From a virus: a DNA stretch of 40,422 nucleotides. This document shows positions 15,907 to 24,057 of this stretch, in pieces. The position numbers and the translations under genes are program-made. Every line of letters begins with the position of its first letter. Positions within the stretch are counted from its first letter, which is position 1. The notes below the pieces were generated by a model that was given only the letters and a program-made list of their open reading frames with translations, searched no databases and was not told the origin of the DNA. Location: positions 1 through 40,422 of IMG/VR virus record IMGVR_UViG_3300008952_000113; one strand, given 5' to 3'.

Positions 15907-15944
15907 AAAAAAGATGGGCAGTTCCCTTTACCAACTTGCTGCCC
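15907..15944 (-). terminator. Terminator hairpin before the tRNA gene
   Basis: On the minus strand GGGCAG (15944-15939) pairs with CTGCCC (15921-15916) around a 17-base loop. It is followed by ATC and six T residues that end exactly at the first base of the tRNA. It could end transcripts from the SSB gene. Confidence 0.6.
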
Positions 15945-15993
15945 GTCAAGTGCGTGAGGAATATGTACACGCGCCCGGTTGAGGCAAAGGGAA
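15916..15993 (-). promoter_or_regulatory. Candidate attenuator with alternative stems after SSB gene
   Basis: An 11-bp pairing (TTCCCTTTGCC at 15993-15983 with GGTAAAGGGAA at 15932-15922, one G-U) uses the loop of the terminator hairpin. It encloses a smaller stem GCGTG/CACGC. When this long stem forms, the terminator hairpin could only form as a pseudoknot. The layout is that of an antiterminator/terminator switch which would control read-through from SSB into tRNA-Gly and uvsX. The function is inferred. Confidence 0.4.
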
Positions 15994-16001
15994 GAAATTA
16001 A

Positions 16002-16757
16002 TTAAGCATTCAACAAGTCATTAAATGATTTGTCAACACTTGACGCATTATCCTTCGAAGTATACTTCGCGGTTTCAGAAGAGTCTCCTTCCGCCGTTTC
16101 GTCGGAGGTGAGATACTCATCCAAGAACCCCTGAACATCAGACGTACTCTTCTTCTCGAAAAGAGAATCGATATCTGGAATGCTGTCCAAGATTTCCTTG
16201 CAAGCTTCGGGTGTTGCTTCGACGCAAACCGTAGAGGTAGAGCGTTTTGGCGTCAACTTCGTCTGCGGGAATGATTGACCTGCGGCCTTACCGTAGTGAA
16301 GGTCAAGGTCAGTTCCTGCTTCGATGTCAGTGATGTCCCCATACTCAGGGTTCAACACAAGGTTAAGCAAGGTTTCATAAGCCATCTTGCCATAGCCCCA
16401 AATTTTCACACCCAAGTTTTCTTCGCCACGAACCAATACGGGTGAGAAGAATCGCTGCCGAGCGGTAAGCTCTTTGGCCATCTTCACACTGTCGTCATCG
16501 CCTTCTTTATAAAGCTTTCGGGCGAAGTCGCAAACTGGGCACTCATCGCCAAAGTTCTTCTTGGGACACAAGAAGCCAGAATTGCTGCCGACATTGTAAT
16601 GGAAGTGGTAATCCTTGAAAGGATCGCCGTCTTTCGTTGTTATAATACGAATCGTTTGGTTCCCATCGGACGGACGCCAGAAGGCACTCGCACCGTTGCT
16701 CCCCTTAGATTGTAATTTGGTTAAACGCTCTCGCATTTTGCTCATATCAATTGCCAT
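16002..16757 (-). CDS. Single-stranded DNA-binding protein (T4 gp32-like)
   Basis: This encodes 251 residues from ATG at 16757 with AGGAG at a good distance; an in-frame upstream extension is not needed. The zinc site of gp32 is recognisable: His51, Cys64, Cys73, Cys76, nearly the same spacing as in T4 gp32 (H64, C77, C87, C90). The N-terminus is basic (residues 1-20) as expected for cooperative binding, and the C-terminus is an acidic, Ser-rich tail ending FNDLLNA. It covers single-stranded DNA during replication and recombination and should interact with UvsX. It has its own perfect sigma-70 promoter (16815-16843) and a possible attenuator after its stop. Confidence 0.85.
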   Translation of the reverse strand: MAIDMSKMRERLTKLQSKGSNGASAFWRPSDGNQTIRIITTKDGDPFKDYHFHYNVGSNSGFLCPKKNFGDECPVCDFARKLYKEGDDDSVKMAKELTARQRFFSPVLVRGEENLGVKIWGYGKMAYETLLNLVLNPEYGDITDIEAGTDLDLHYGKAAGQSFPQTKLTPKRSTSTVCVEATPEACKEILDSIPDIDSLFEKKSTSDVQGFLDEYLTSDETAEGDSSETAKYTSKDNASSVDKSFNDLLNA

Positions 16758-16814
16758 GTTTTTTCTCCTGTTAAAGTCACTAGGGCAAATTTCCCCTAAG
16801 TGCTGGTTTTTATT

Positions 16815-16843
16815 ATTATACCACAGATCACCTGTGCTGTCAA
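16815..16843 (-). promoter_or_regulatory. Perfect sigma-70 promoter TTGACA-N17-TATAAT
   Basis: On the minus strand TTGACA (16843-16838) and TATAAT (16820-16815) match the consensus at all 12 positions with the ideal 17-base spacer. It overlaps the stop codon of the FtsZ-like gene and should give strong early transcription of the gp32-like SSB gene, with a leader of about 50 bases. Confidence 0.85.
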
Positions 16844-17685
16844 GCACTTTGATCTCTTTTTTGTATCATCACTGAAGATTGTACACAAAAGACGTGTGGC
16901 TCCTCGTATGTGGTGGCATACACCCTATATGAAGTTCGTTGCTCTCCCTCTCGGTAAGAGTCTATTTTCTCTTTCAACTTTGAAAGAAGCTTGTTATCAT
17001 TCCTCAGTTCATCCTCATTGATCCCGCAATAATACATGCGCTCTCGAATGTCCTCCAGTTCAAAGAAACTCTTTTCGTCTTTAGTTTCCAGAGAAACCAG
17101 ACTAATAGTCATAATCCGTGAATAACCAATGCCCTCTGAATCAACACTGAGCACTGGTTGGGAATGTTCAAAATAATTTATAAGATTGAGAGAGGAAACA
17201 ATGTGTTCGTGGATAGCTTCCTCATACCCAATGATGGGAACTTCACCCATAGCCTCCTCAATCTTCTCAATATCAAACAAGAGAAGCTGACTGATTGCTC
17301 CCGAACGTGCATACTCCTGCAATACATTGAAAGCCATATTCTCCTGCAAGTGTGCGGCCTCGTTGAGCGAGGTTCGATCTGGCTGAACATACACTACAGT
17401 TACAGCCCAGGGTCGTGCGTGTTCCAGAATCCTAAGAGTGGTGGCCGAAATGATCTCGCCGCCGCTGACCAAGAAGATGGTTTTTCCCTTTAGGTCTTTA
17501 AAAAAATATTTCATGGACGGGCAATTCTTCTCGTATTTTTCGGGGTGATCTTCTTTTTTGATCCCGCGAGTGCGCTTGGATTTTTCCAAACCAACATTGA
17601 TCTTATAGACATCGTAGTTGTCGCGCTTGGCAAACTCGTCTGCCAATTTACAACCCATATCTCCTAGTCCAATAATGTTTATCAT
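16840..17685 (-). CDS. Degenerate FtsZ/tubulin-like protein
   Basis: This encodes 281 residues from ATG at 17685 with CAGGAG upstream. The N-terminus (INIIGLGDMGCKLADEF) resembles the first strand-loop-helix of FtsZ (T1). Near residues 70-90, TIFLVSGGEIISATTLRILE lies where FtsZ has the GGGTGTG signature (T4). It is followed by VTVVYVQPD (T5 strand) and a stretch resembling the FtsZ nucleotide-binding domain (LLLFDIEKI, IIGYEEAIHEHIVSSLNLI). The tubulin signature is degenerate and no catalytic T7 loop is evident, so GTPase activity is doubtful. A second beta-rich domain follows. The gene has its own promoter and sits between polymerase and SSB genes. A diverged Rossmann protein is the alternative. 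Confidence 0.55.
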   Translation of the reverse strand: MINIIGLGDMGCKLADEFAKRDNYDVYKINVGLEKSKRTRGIKKEDHPEKYEKNCPSMKYFFKDLKGKTIFLVSGGEIISATTLRILEHARPWAVTVVYVQPDRTSLNEAAHLQENMAFNVLQEYARSGAISQLLLFDIEKIEEAMGEVPIIGYEEAIHEHIVSSLNLINYFEHSQPVLSVDSEGIGYSRIMTISLVSLETKDEKSFFELEDIRERMYYCGINEDELRNDNKLLSKLKEKIDSYREGEQRTSYRVYATTYEEPHVFCVQSSVMIQKRDQSA

Positions 17686-17703
17686 GTGATCTCCTGCAGA
17701 TCT

Positions 17704-17732
17704 ATTATACACCCAATGGGCCTATATGTTAA
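17704..17732 (-). promoter_or_regulatory. Sigma-70-like promoter TTAACA-N17-TATAAT
   Basis: On the minus strand TTAACA (17732-17727) and TATAAT (17709-17704) are 17 bases apart, one mismatch from consensus. It overlaps the stop codon of the family A polymerase gene. The predicted start is only about 12 bases before the ATG of the FtsZ-like gene. Confidence 0.65.
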
Positions 17733-18930
17733 AGCGTTTCAGATCTCCGAAACTCTTTCCGACGTGTACTGAAGCCTGGAATTTTCCCATCTTCGTATTG
17801 GAAAAGATCTCCAAAATCTCTTTGATTTCATATCTTTCCTCGTCCAACAAATCAATCACCACCGAATCGTGGAGACAAAATTTAATAAAGCTTTTTTTAT
17901 TTTTAAGCAGATCTCTTAACACCAGCATACGATCAAATACCAGATCAGCTGTCGTGCTCTGCACCAGATAATTCAGAGCGTGATGATCGTCGGCATCCAG
18001 TTTTCGGCCAAATGGCGTCGTCACGATCCCGGCTTGGCGATCATAAAACTTACTTAGAACCTTTTCTTTTTCGTACAGCCGCGAAAGTTCTTCGCCAATA
18101 TCGGATGTCTTCGATCCATACAGCCACGATATTACGGACTTTTTTGCTTCTTCTCTCGATGTATTTAGAACGTCCGAGTTCCATTTATGAATATCCTCTT
18201 CTGGCTGTTCCTTTCCTGCGAGGGCAAGAAGGGTGCGAAGTTCTGCAGCGTTATAATCCAATTCCACAATCCAGTCATTCGTTGGTTGTATTATGCAACG
18301 AAAATCCTTATCCAAATTAAGTATGGGGAAGGATCCCTTTTTCACCGAAAGTCTGCCTGTCTTTGTTTTGAAGGCGTCATAAGATACAAAATCTGCCTTG
18401 CGTCCTTGGTTTAGATCCCTAACAAAGTCCCTCGCTCTTTTGTTGTGAATTTTTCGTTGTAGGGGGGCGACATTGAGCTTTATTTTTTGGTCTTCTATCT
18501 CCAATAGCATCTCGCTTAGGCTTCGCATGAAGTCATAATTTTGGGGTTTTTCTTGGGTGCTAAAAACATGTTTTATTATTTCTGTTTTGAGGTCACAATA
18601 CCTCAATAGATATTGTCTGGGGATCAGATCAAAGATGCAGTTGTCGAAGAGATTTACCTTGGCCTCTTTGAAAGAATTGCGATAAGCTTCCATTCTTTTC
18701 ATTATTGCCGCCCACTCTTCCTTAATGTGCGCGGGACACATCTCGGTGAGGTTCTTGCCTCCCGCATAAAAATATGCGAACTCTGCATCGGTGGCATCGA
18801 TTGAGTGCAGCGATGGCGTTGGGCGCCAAGTGTGGGTGAGCTCGCCGGGAATATTGTCGAAGTGCAATTCCCCATCGCAGAACACACCAACGCACTCCTT
18901 CTTGTCATCAAGGGTAGCGAAATATGTCAT
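17722..18930 (-). CDS. Compact family A DNA polymerase (Pol I palm/fingers only)
   Basis: This encodes 402 residues. The family A motifs are visible: motif A ELDYNAAELR (about 219-228), a motif B-like helix REEAKKSVISWLYG (about 260-273), then TTPFGRKL, NYLVQSTTADLV, and motif C CLHDSVVID (about 354-362). In motif C the usual HDE is HDS, but the catalytic Asp remains. Neither a 3'-5' exonuclease domain nor a 5' nuclease domain is present; the 5' nuclease is a separate gene at 13.7 kb. The protein is shorter than the Klenow fragment. It could fill gaps or process Okazaki fragments beside the DnaE-type replicase. Start ATG at 18930 follows GAGGA. Confidence 0.82.
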   Translation of the reverse strand: MTYFATLDDKKECVGVFCDGELHFDNIPGELTHTWRPTPSLHSIDATDAEFAYFYAGGKNLTEMCPAHIKEEWAAIMKRMEAYRNSFKEAKVNLFDNCIFDLIPRQYLLRYCDLKTEIIKHVFSTQEKPQNYDFMRSLSEMLLEIEDQKIKLNVAPLQRKIHNKRARDFVRDLNQGRKADFVSYDAFKTKTGRLSVKKGSFPILNLDKDFRCIIQPTNDWIVELDYNAAELRTLLALAGKEQPEEDIHKWNSDVLNTSREEAKKSVISWLYGSKTSDIGEELSRLYEKEKVLSKFYDRQAGIVTTPFGRKLDADDHHALNYLVQSTTADLVFDRMLVLRDLLKNKKSFIKFCLHDSVVIDLLDEERYEIKEILEIFSNTKMGKFQASVHVGKSFGDLKRFNI

Positions 18931-18941
18931 AAGTCCTCGTA

Positions 18942-20135
18942 TTAAAACTTAAAAGTGGGAGATTTCTGAGAATTAGAAACCTTGAGCGGATCAAACTTAC
19001 TATTAATATACATCAAAGCGTCCTCTGTGTCAAGGTATTTATTAAGTTCCACTGCTTCTTCCACAATATCGTCGAATTCTTTCTGAGAGGCGGTGGAGTT
19101 TACCTCCATGCCTTTGATAAAAGAATAGACCCGAAGCCAAAATGGATACCCCAAGGCTGAAATAAGTTCTGGGAGATTGGCATAGAGGGAGGGGTCAAAC
19201 ACAACTCGTTCTTTCAGGGTGTGTGATGTCTTTCCACTCTTATAGCATATTTCTGTGTACTTGCTTCCCACCGGAAAAACATCTGTATACATTACATTAA
19301 TCATCTTAACAATTTCAAAAAATTCTGCCACCAGCGGATTGAAATAAAGCTGTCGGAACATGTCCTTCATATTATAATATCCCCTCGCCTTCATATACTC
19401 TTTCATAGGAGTCGACGTTAAGTTGGCCACGAAGCGCCATGGAGCATGACGATCCAAAATGAACCCATGATTCTGAGCTTCTTGAAAGAAGGTTTGGAAA
19501 TTAGGATCTTCAAAGTATTTAGAGCAACTAATATAATCATTGCCATACTCCTCATCATTAAGATCAAATGCGAGGCCGGTTGTAAAGATGTCATTGTGGA
19601 GAGAGACAGCATACCGACCAAATGAAAGGGGAAAGGCGGGATTTATTTCGGCGGCGAAATCCAAAAAGGTGACAAGAAAGTTTCTAAAGTCAACCACGTC
19701 ATCAAACTTCGTTGCGGAATTTAATTTCTCTTGTAGAAACCTTTTCTGGATGGTTCCCAAGTAATCAACATATTCTCTTTTCCAGTTTTTGTCTGCTCTT
19801 TCCGAAAATCTTAGAACTCCATATGGGCCGCCGGACTGCATCGATCCGTTCGTAATTCTTTTCTTAATCTTATCGGACAAGTCCTTCAGGGCATCACCCA
19901 CAAAATCAAATGTATTGACTACACCATCGAAGGCTATCATCTTCTGAAGGTCTGGGACGGCAATCGCATTATCAAGATCAATCTTGCCATATAAATTCTT
20001 TTTCCGCAAATTAATTAAAACCAAGTTGGGATATACCTCTTTCATGGCGTTGGCATACCTTTCATACTGCAGCCTTTGCACATATGTGTATTTGGAATTT
20101 AAATCATTGTTCCCTTTGGGTTTAAAGTTAGCCAT
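18942..20135 (-). CDS. Hypothetical 397-residue protein
   Basis: The start is ATG at 20135, which overlaps the stop of the hub-like gene; a TTG six bases upstream is less likely. The protein is mainly helical and rich in Phe and Tyr, with several hydrophobic-aromatic stretches (FLVTFLDFAAEINPAFPLSFGRY, shown in part) but no membrane segment or catalytic motif that I can name. It lies at the border between baseplate genes and replication genes and is translationally coupled to the hub-like gene. It may be a late structural or assembly protein, but this rests on position only. Confidence 0.65.
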   Translation of the reverse strand: MANFKPKGNNDLNSKYTYVQRLQYERYANAMKEVYPNLVLINLRKKNLYGKIDLDNAIAVPDLQKMIAFDGVVNTFDFVGDALKDLSDKIKKRITNGSMQSGGPYGVLRFSERADKNWKREYVDYLGTIQKRFLQEKLNSATKFDDVVDFRNFLVTFLDFAAEINPAFPLSFGRYAVSLHNDIFTTGLAFDLNDEEYGNDYISCSKYFEDPNFQTFFQEAQNHGFILDRHAPWRFVANLTSTPMKEYMKARGYYNMKDMFRQLYFNPLVAEFFEIVKMINVMYTDVFPVGSKYTEICYKSGKTSHTLKERVVFDPSLYANLPELISALGYPFWLRVYSFIKGMEVNSTASQKEFDDIVEEAVELNKYLDTEDALMYINSKFDPLKVSNSQKSPTFKF

Positions 20136-23100
20136 CAGCAATCACCTTCTCTGGTGGTGCACCGTCATACTGAAATGCACAACTCAGGGTGGTCTCGAAT
20201 TTTCCTCCCTCAAAATGATTGCGAACCGAGGTAATCATATAATACCCCGACAAGCCCATGTCGCGCAGAACTTCGCGACTCCCATGAGCAGCAGGGTTTA
20301 TATAAACAATCTGGGTCGGGCGAAGAAATGGTGCACCAAAAAGAGTTACCTCCGCGTTATATATTCTCTTTCGATAAATGGGCCCCTTCTTTTGGGCGTC
20401 GATTGCTTCTAGAACTTTGGTCCTTTCAAATTCATCCCAAGTAACAACGCTCATTTTTATATCCTTTACCAAGCCGGCATCTTTTCCAGAGCGGAGGTGA
20501 TAAATGCCGTCTTGAAGATCCCTTCTATATTCCTTTAGGCTGCCTAGTCTATATGTTCTCGTGGGATTGTTCTCCCTACAAAATATGAAAAAATAACTCT
20601 GCTTAAGGTGGTCGTTGGATACTTTTTGGTGTTTATTCTGAGGGAGTGGGAAAAGGGGTGATGGGCCGAGTCTGAGATCTTCCAGAAAGAGAAGCCCCGA
20701 TGCGTCATCGCCAGCGGGAGATGTAGGGGGGGCGAACGGATTTCTTTGGATTATCTCTCCTGTGGAAAGGAAACGAAATGCATCCGCTTCTCCGGGATCG
20801 GCCGGCGCGTTGGCTGAAAAGGGAACTGTTATAAGATCCTTTACCTGGGTCGGGAGGATCATCGATGTAGCTTCCGCTTCCAGTGCAGAGATAATCAAGC
20901 TATTGATACTATCCGATATAAATCGCTTAAGAGGCATCGTCGCTTTGCCTGTGTTAATGATCTTCTCGCTCCACCAACTCTGGAACAGTCTAAAGGAAAT
21001 AGGAATATCCGCGATGTTCACAATGTAGGACTCTTCTTTTTCTTGCTCCTTTTCCGGTTCCGGCGGCGGAACCGATTCTAGCGATCCTAGAGGAACTACG
21101 CTATCGCCCCACTTGCCGCCGGGCCCGGATTGTCTTTCGACAATGCCCGAAGGGCCGTTGGGGTCGGTCGGGTAGCCGTCGGTCTCTGGGGTGAGGCCAT
21201 ATTCGTCTAGGTCGGGATACTGAATTTTTTCAGCGGCGATATCCTCTTTTAACAACTCCTCTGATTCTTCTTTTATTTTCGTTGGTGCATCGGCTTTTTG
21301 GTTTGAATGATCTGGGCAGTCCACCATTTTGTGAATGTCGTTTATGCTTATCTTCGGGGCGCCCTTAGTTTTTAGCGCGCCCGCCTGGGCCGTCGTAGAT
21401 TGACTAGCATTTGCTACAATTGTCATGGGCCCAAGGACGATTCTAGTATCAATGCCCTGGAACCCTTCTCCGGCTTTACTCTCTAAAACGGTGTTCAAGA
21501 GATCACCATAATAAAAATAAGGTATTGTATATGACTCTTCTTGAAAAAATGGACACGGTGTCGAACCAGAAAAGGCTGTATTATAATCATCAACAAAATC
21601 CGGGGCAGTAGTGATATCACAGGGGTTAACCCGTATGGCCTTCATTTTATTCTTTTGCAATAGGCTCCCGACAACATTTGTATAAAGCTTTCTCTTAATA
21701 TATTTCGTAGTGTAACGACGTTCGTATTCGGCGCCGGTAAGGTGAGGGTCGAGCTTCTCGATCTGTCGCTGGACTTGCTTGTCTAACTCCATATACCCCT
21801 GGTCCGTTATGTCTACTTGTAATTGTTCAGTGTTCGTCTGGCCAGCTGGTGGCGGCTGGCCTTTGCGGATGAGACCTGCATAATGTCGCCTTTTCCGAAG
21901 GTCCTCAAGTTGTTCAATTCCTGCGGCGCGGTCAAGAGCCAACTTCTTCATCTCCCGCATAAAGCGTTGACTCTTTTCACTTGGCAGTATATTCGCATCA
22001 TATACGTCCGAACTTGCTGCATCATGATGGCCCATGAAGTCTAAGTCAACAAAGAGACTTCCATCATCGTTCATAGAAAGAGAGAACGTGGTGTTGGTGA
22101 GTCTCAATGTGGCTTTTAGTGATTTAATGGACTCGGCGAGATCTTTGCCTGCTGGCCCTTTCCAGACTTGATTCTTAAGATCAATTGAATAATCCATAAC
22201 AACCTGACTTTGTAGCTGACTAGGGACAGCAAACACAGCGCCTTCTTTGTTGGCATCGGCGAGCTGCTCCTTGGTGATTTCAGGGAAAAAGATGTCTGTA
22301 AACCTATAGGAGATGCCTCCACTTTCTCTCTTCTTCAGCAAATCGTCAATTGTTTGGGCTCGTAGTCTCATTTTCGCTCGAATGTGTTTTTTGGAGGCGA
22401 ATTCGTTTTGGTTTCCCAATATATCCCAACCGAAACTCATAAGACCCACACCAGTGCTTGTTCCCAGTGTGAGTTTTTCAGGGCTGGATGGAAGCACTGG
22501 GAATTGTTCAAAATGATACTCCACCATGGTGGTTTTTAGTTCTTCTCTAACTGTTGCTGTGGTTGGAGTTGCTGTCGTGGATTCGCCTTCTTTTGGTCGC
22601 TTTCCTTGATTCTCGGTTGAGCTCTCCGGTGGCTGCTGCATGATGGGCTTATATACCCTCACCCTGGGGATAATCGCCGACAGGTGTACCGGCCTCAAAT
22701 CTTCAAAGAGGTGCGACATATCATTGCGCGAAGAAACAAGATTCGCCAAGTCCGGCATGGTGGGGCCCTTAACGTCAAGACAAGAAATTCTTCTATATAT
22801 ATTCCCCTTCCTTTTCTCTTTGTTTCTCAACATCAATTCGGGGAGGTGGAATAATAAAACGGCCTGCTCGCTCAGGATCTTTTCCTCTTCTTCCTGGGGT
22901 GCACTGCGTGACTTGGCGCGGTTGCGGGATGGGCCCATGGGGGAAGATTCTCCCTTGTATTTATTTTTATCGCTCAAGGATGCACCTAAACCAAAAGCCT
23001 TCAAGAATTCCGCTTCTTCGTCGTTGGGCTCTTGAGAAGCGCCTAAAATACTATCAGCTTTATCGCTGATGCGAGTGACGATACTGTCCAGGGTTATGCC

Positions 23101-23709
23101 TTCATCGAACATTTTTGGGTGTGTATTCGGATTAAATGATATATTTTGAAAAATTAGTGCTTCAAGGTCGGGAATATTGGCTATTTTTCTACTAAAGAGC
23201 GGGACGGGGCCAAAACCTTGGGCGGTATTATTTACAACATACCAGCCTTGTGGGACGGTCATCTTTGCGCCTTGCTCGAAGCCACTCAAGTCGGGGATTT
23301 TAACAGTTTCTGGAGGGTCGATCCAAATAGGAACCAATGGGTCGCCGGCATCCGTCGCCAAACCAGGGACGACAGGCTGGGAAGGGTCTCTTAGTTGCTC
23401 CTTTGTTTTGAAATTCTGGGCGCTTGGAGGGAGCAAAGCGTTGGGGCCAAATGGCTGAATAGTTGCGATTGGCTGACCTTGGGTGGTGTCGGGGAGTTTG
23501 CCGATGTTGTGTTGCAGCGGTGGCTGGTTTTGCGTTGAGTTGGTACTGGCGTTTAGGAAAAAAGAGCTTGCGGCGGCGGTGTTTGGGGCGCCCTGGAAAT
23601 ATCTAGTGTAAGACAGGTATGCGTCAAAGAGTAGCTTGGGGCTCTTCTCAATGTGGTCGGTGATGTATTTTGAAACTATATCATAGTAGGGGCTCTTCGT
23701 CTTTGTCAC
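20128..23709 (-). CDS. Large baseplate hub-like structural protein
   Basis: This encodes 1193 residues from a GTG at 23709. The N-terminal part (about 1-400) is Pro/Ser/Thr-rich and low in order. The middle carries long mixed alpha/beta segments and a Pro/Glu-rich linker near 900. The C-terminal 200 residues end in FLRPTQIVYINP, then GLSGYYMITSVRNHFEGGKFETTLS. This resembles the C-terminal domain of hub proteins of the gpD/gp27 type, in which a G-Y-x-I-x-x-V-x-H-x-F-x-G-G strand pair closes the ring. The position between the LysM protein and the end of the virion module agrees with a baseplate role. It is much longer than T4 gp27, so it may be a fusion of hub and other baseplate domains. Confidence 0.6.
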   Translation of the reverse strand: MTKTKSPYYDIVSKYITDHIEKSPKLLFDAYLSYTRYFQGAPNTAAASSFFLNASTNSTQNQPPLQHNIGKLPDTTQGQPIATIQPFGPNALLPPSAQNFKTKEQLRDPSQPVVPGLATDAGDPLVPIWIDPPETVKIPDLSGFEQGAKMTVPQGWYVVNNTAQGFGPVPLFSRKIANIPDLEALIFQNISFNPNTHPKMFDEGITLDSIVTRISDKADSILGASQEPNDEEAEFLKAFGLGASLSDKNKYKGESSPMGPSRNRAKSRSAPQEEEEKILSEQAVLLFHLPELMLRNKEKRKGNIYRRISCLDVKGPTMPDLANLVSSRNDMSHLFEDLRPVHLSAIIPRVRVYKPIMQQPPESSTENQGKRPKEGESTTATPTTATVREELKTTMVEYHFEQFPVLPSSPEKLTLGTSTGVGLMSFGWDILGNQNEFASKKHIRAKMRLRAQTIDDLLKKRESGGISYRFTDIFFPEITKEQLADANKEGAVFAVPSQLQSQVVMDYSIDLKNQVWKGPAGKDLAESIKSLKATLRLTNTTFSLSMNDDGSLFVDLDFMGHHDAASSDVYDANILPSEKSQRFMREMKKLALDRAAGIEQLEDLRKRRHYAGLIRKGQPPPAGQTNTEQLQVDITDQGYMELDKQVQRQIEKLDPHLTGAEYERRYTTKYIKRKLYTNVVGSLLQKNKMKAIRVNPCDITTAPDFVDDYNTAFSGSTPCPFFQEESYTIPYFYYGDLLNTVLESKAGEGFQGIDTRIVLGPMTIVANASQSTTAQAGALKTKGAPKISINDIHKMVDCPDHSNQKADAPTKIKEESEELLKEDIAAEKIQYPDLDEYGLTPETDGYPTDPNGPSGIVERQSGPGGKWGDSVVPLGSLESVPPPEPEKEQEKEESYIVNIADIPISFRLFQSWWSEKIINTGKATMPLKRFISDSINSLIISALEAEATSMILPTQVKDLITVPFSANAPADPGEADAFRFLSTGEIIQRNPFAPPTSPAGDDASGLLFLEDLRLGPSPLFPLPQNKHQKVSNDHLKQSYFFIFCRENNPTRTYRLGSLKEYRRDLQDGIYHLRSGKDAGLVKDIKMSVVTWDEFERTKVLEAIDAQKKGPIYRKRIYNAEVTLFGAPFLRPTQIVYINPAAHGSREVLRDMGLSGYYMITSVRNHFEGGKFETTLSCAFQYDGAPPEKVIADG

Positions 23710-23712
23710 AAC

Positions 23713-24051
23713 TTACATCCCCAATAGGCCGTACACTCTATCAAGAGGTTTGGGAACATAAACACCATCCCCAACCTTTAAGTGGCCCTCTGTCGGCGTT
23801 CCATTATACCAAGCAATGATCCACCATAAAGTTGAATCTCCATAATGCTCATCAGCCAATTTATATAATCTGTCACCGGTTGACCAGATGTGTAAAACAT
23901 TGTTTAGCGAACCAACTTCCTCAACGTCTGGTCTTCGTTTTCGGTTGGTAGCATATTGAGTAAGGGCTCCGGGGATGCCGCGCCTTGCTCGGAGCTTCTT
24001 ATAGAGAAGGGAATCATTAACTTTGATTCTTGAAGTTTTGTATCTGTCCAT
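23713..24051 (-). CDS. LysM-domain baseplate protein (gp53-like)
   Basis: This encodes 112 residues. A basic N-terminal half precedes a LysM-type domain (about 50-105): a strand after IWSTGDRLYKLA, DEHYGDSTLWWIIAWYN and a final GDGVYVPKP. Small LysM proteins are a regular part of contractile tail baseplates; T4 gp53 and the gpX-type proteins carry such a domain. It likely holds the hub to the tube or wedges. The start has AAGGAG. It lies between the junction-protein candidate and the hub-like gene, with seven or fewer bases to each. Confidence 0.75.
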   Translation of the reverse strand: MDRYKTSRIKVNDSLLYKKLRARRGIPGALTQYATNRKRRPDVEEVGSLNNVLHIWSTGDRLYKLADEHYGDSTLWWIIAWYNGTPTEGHLKVGDGVYVPKPLDRVYGLLGM

Positions 24052-24057
24052 AATATA

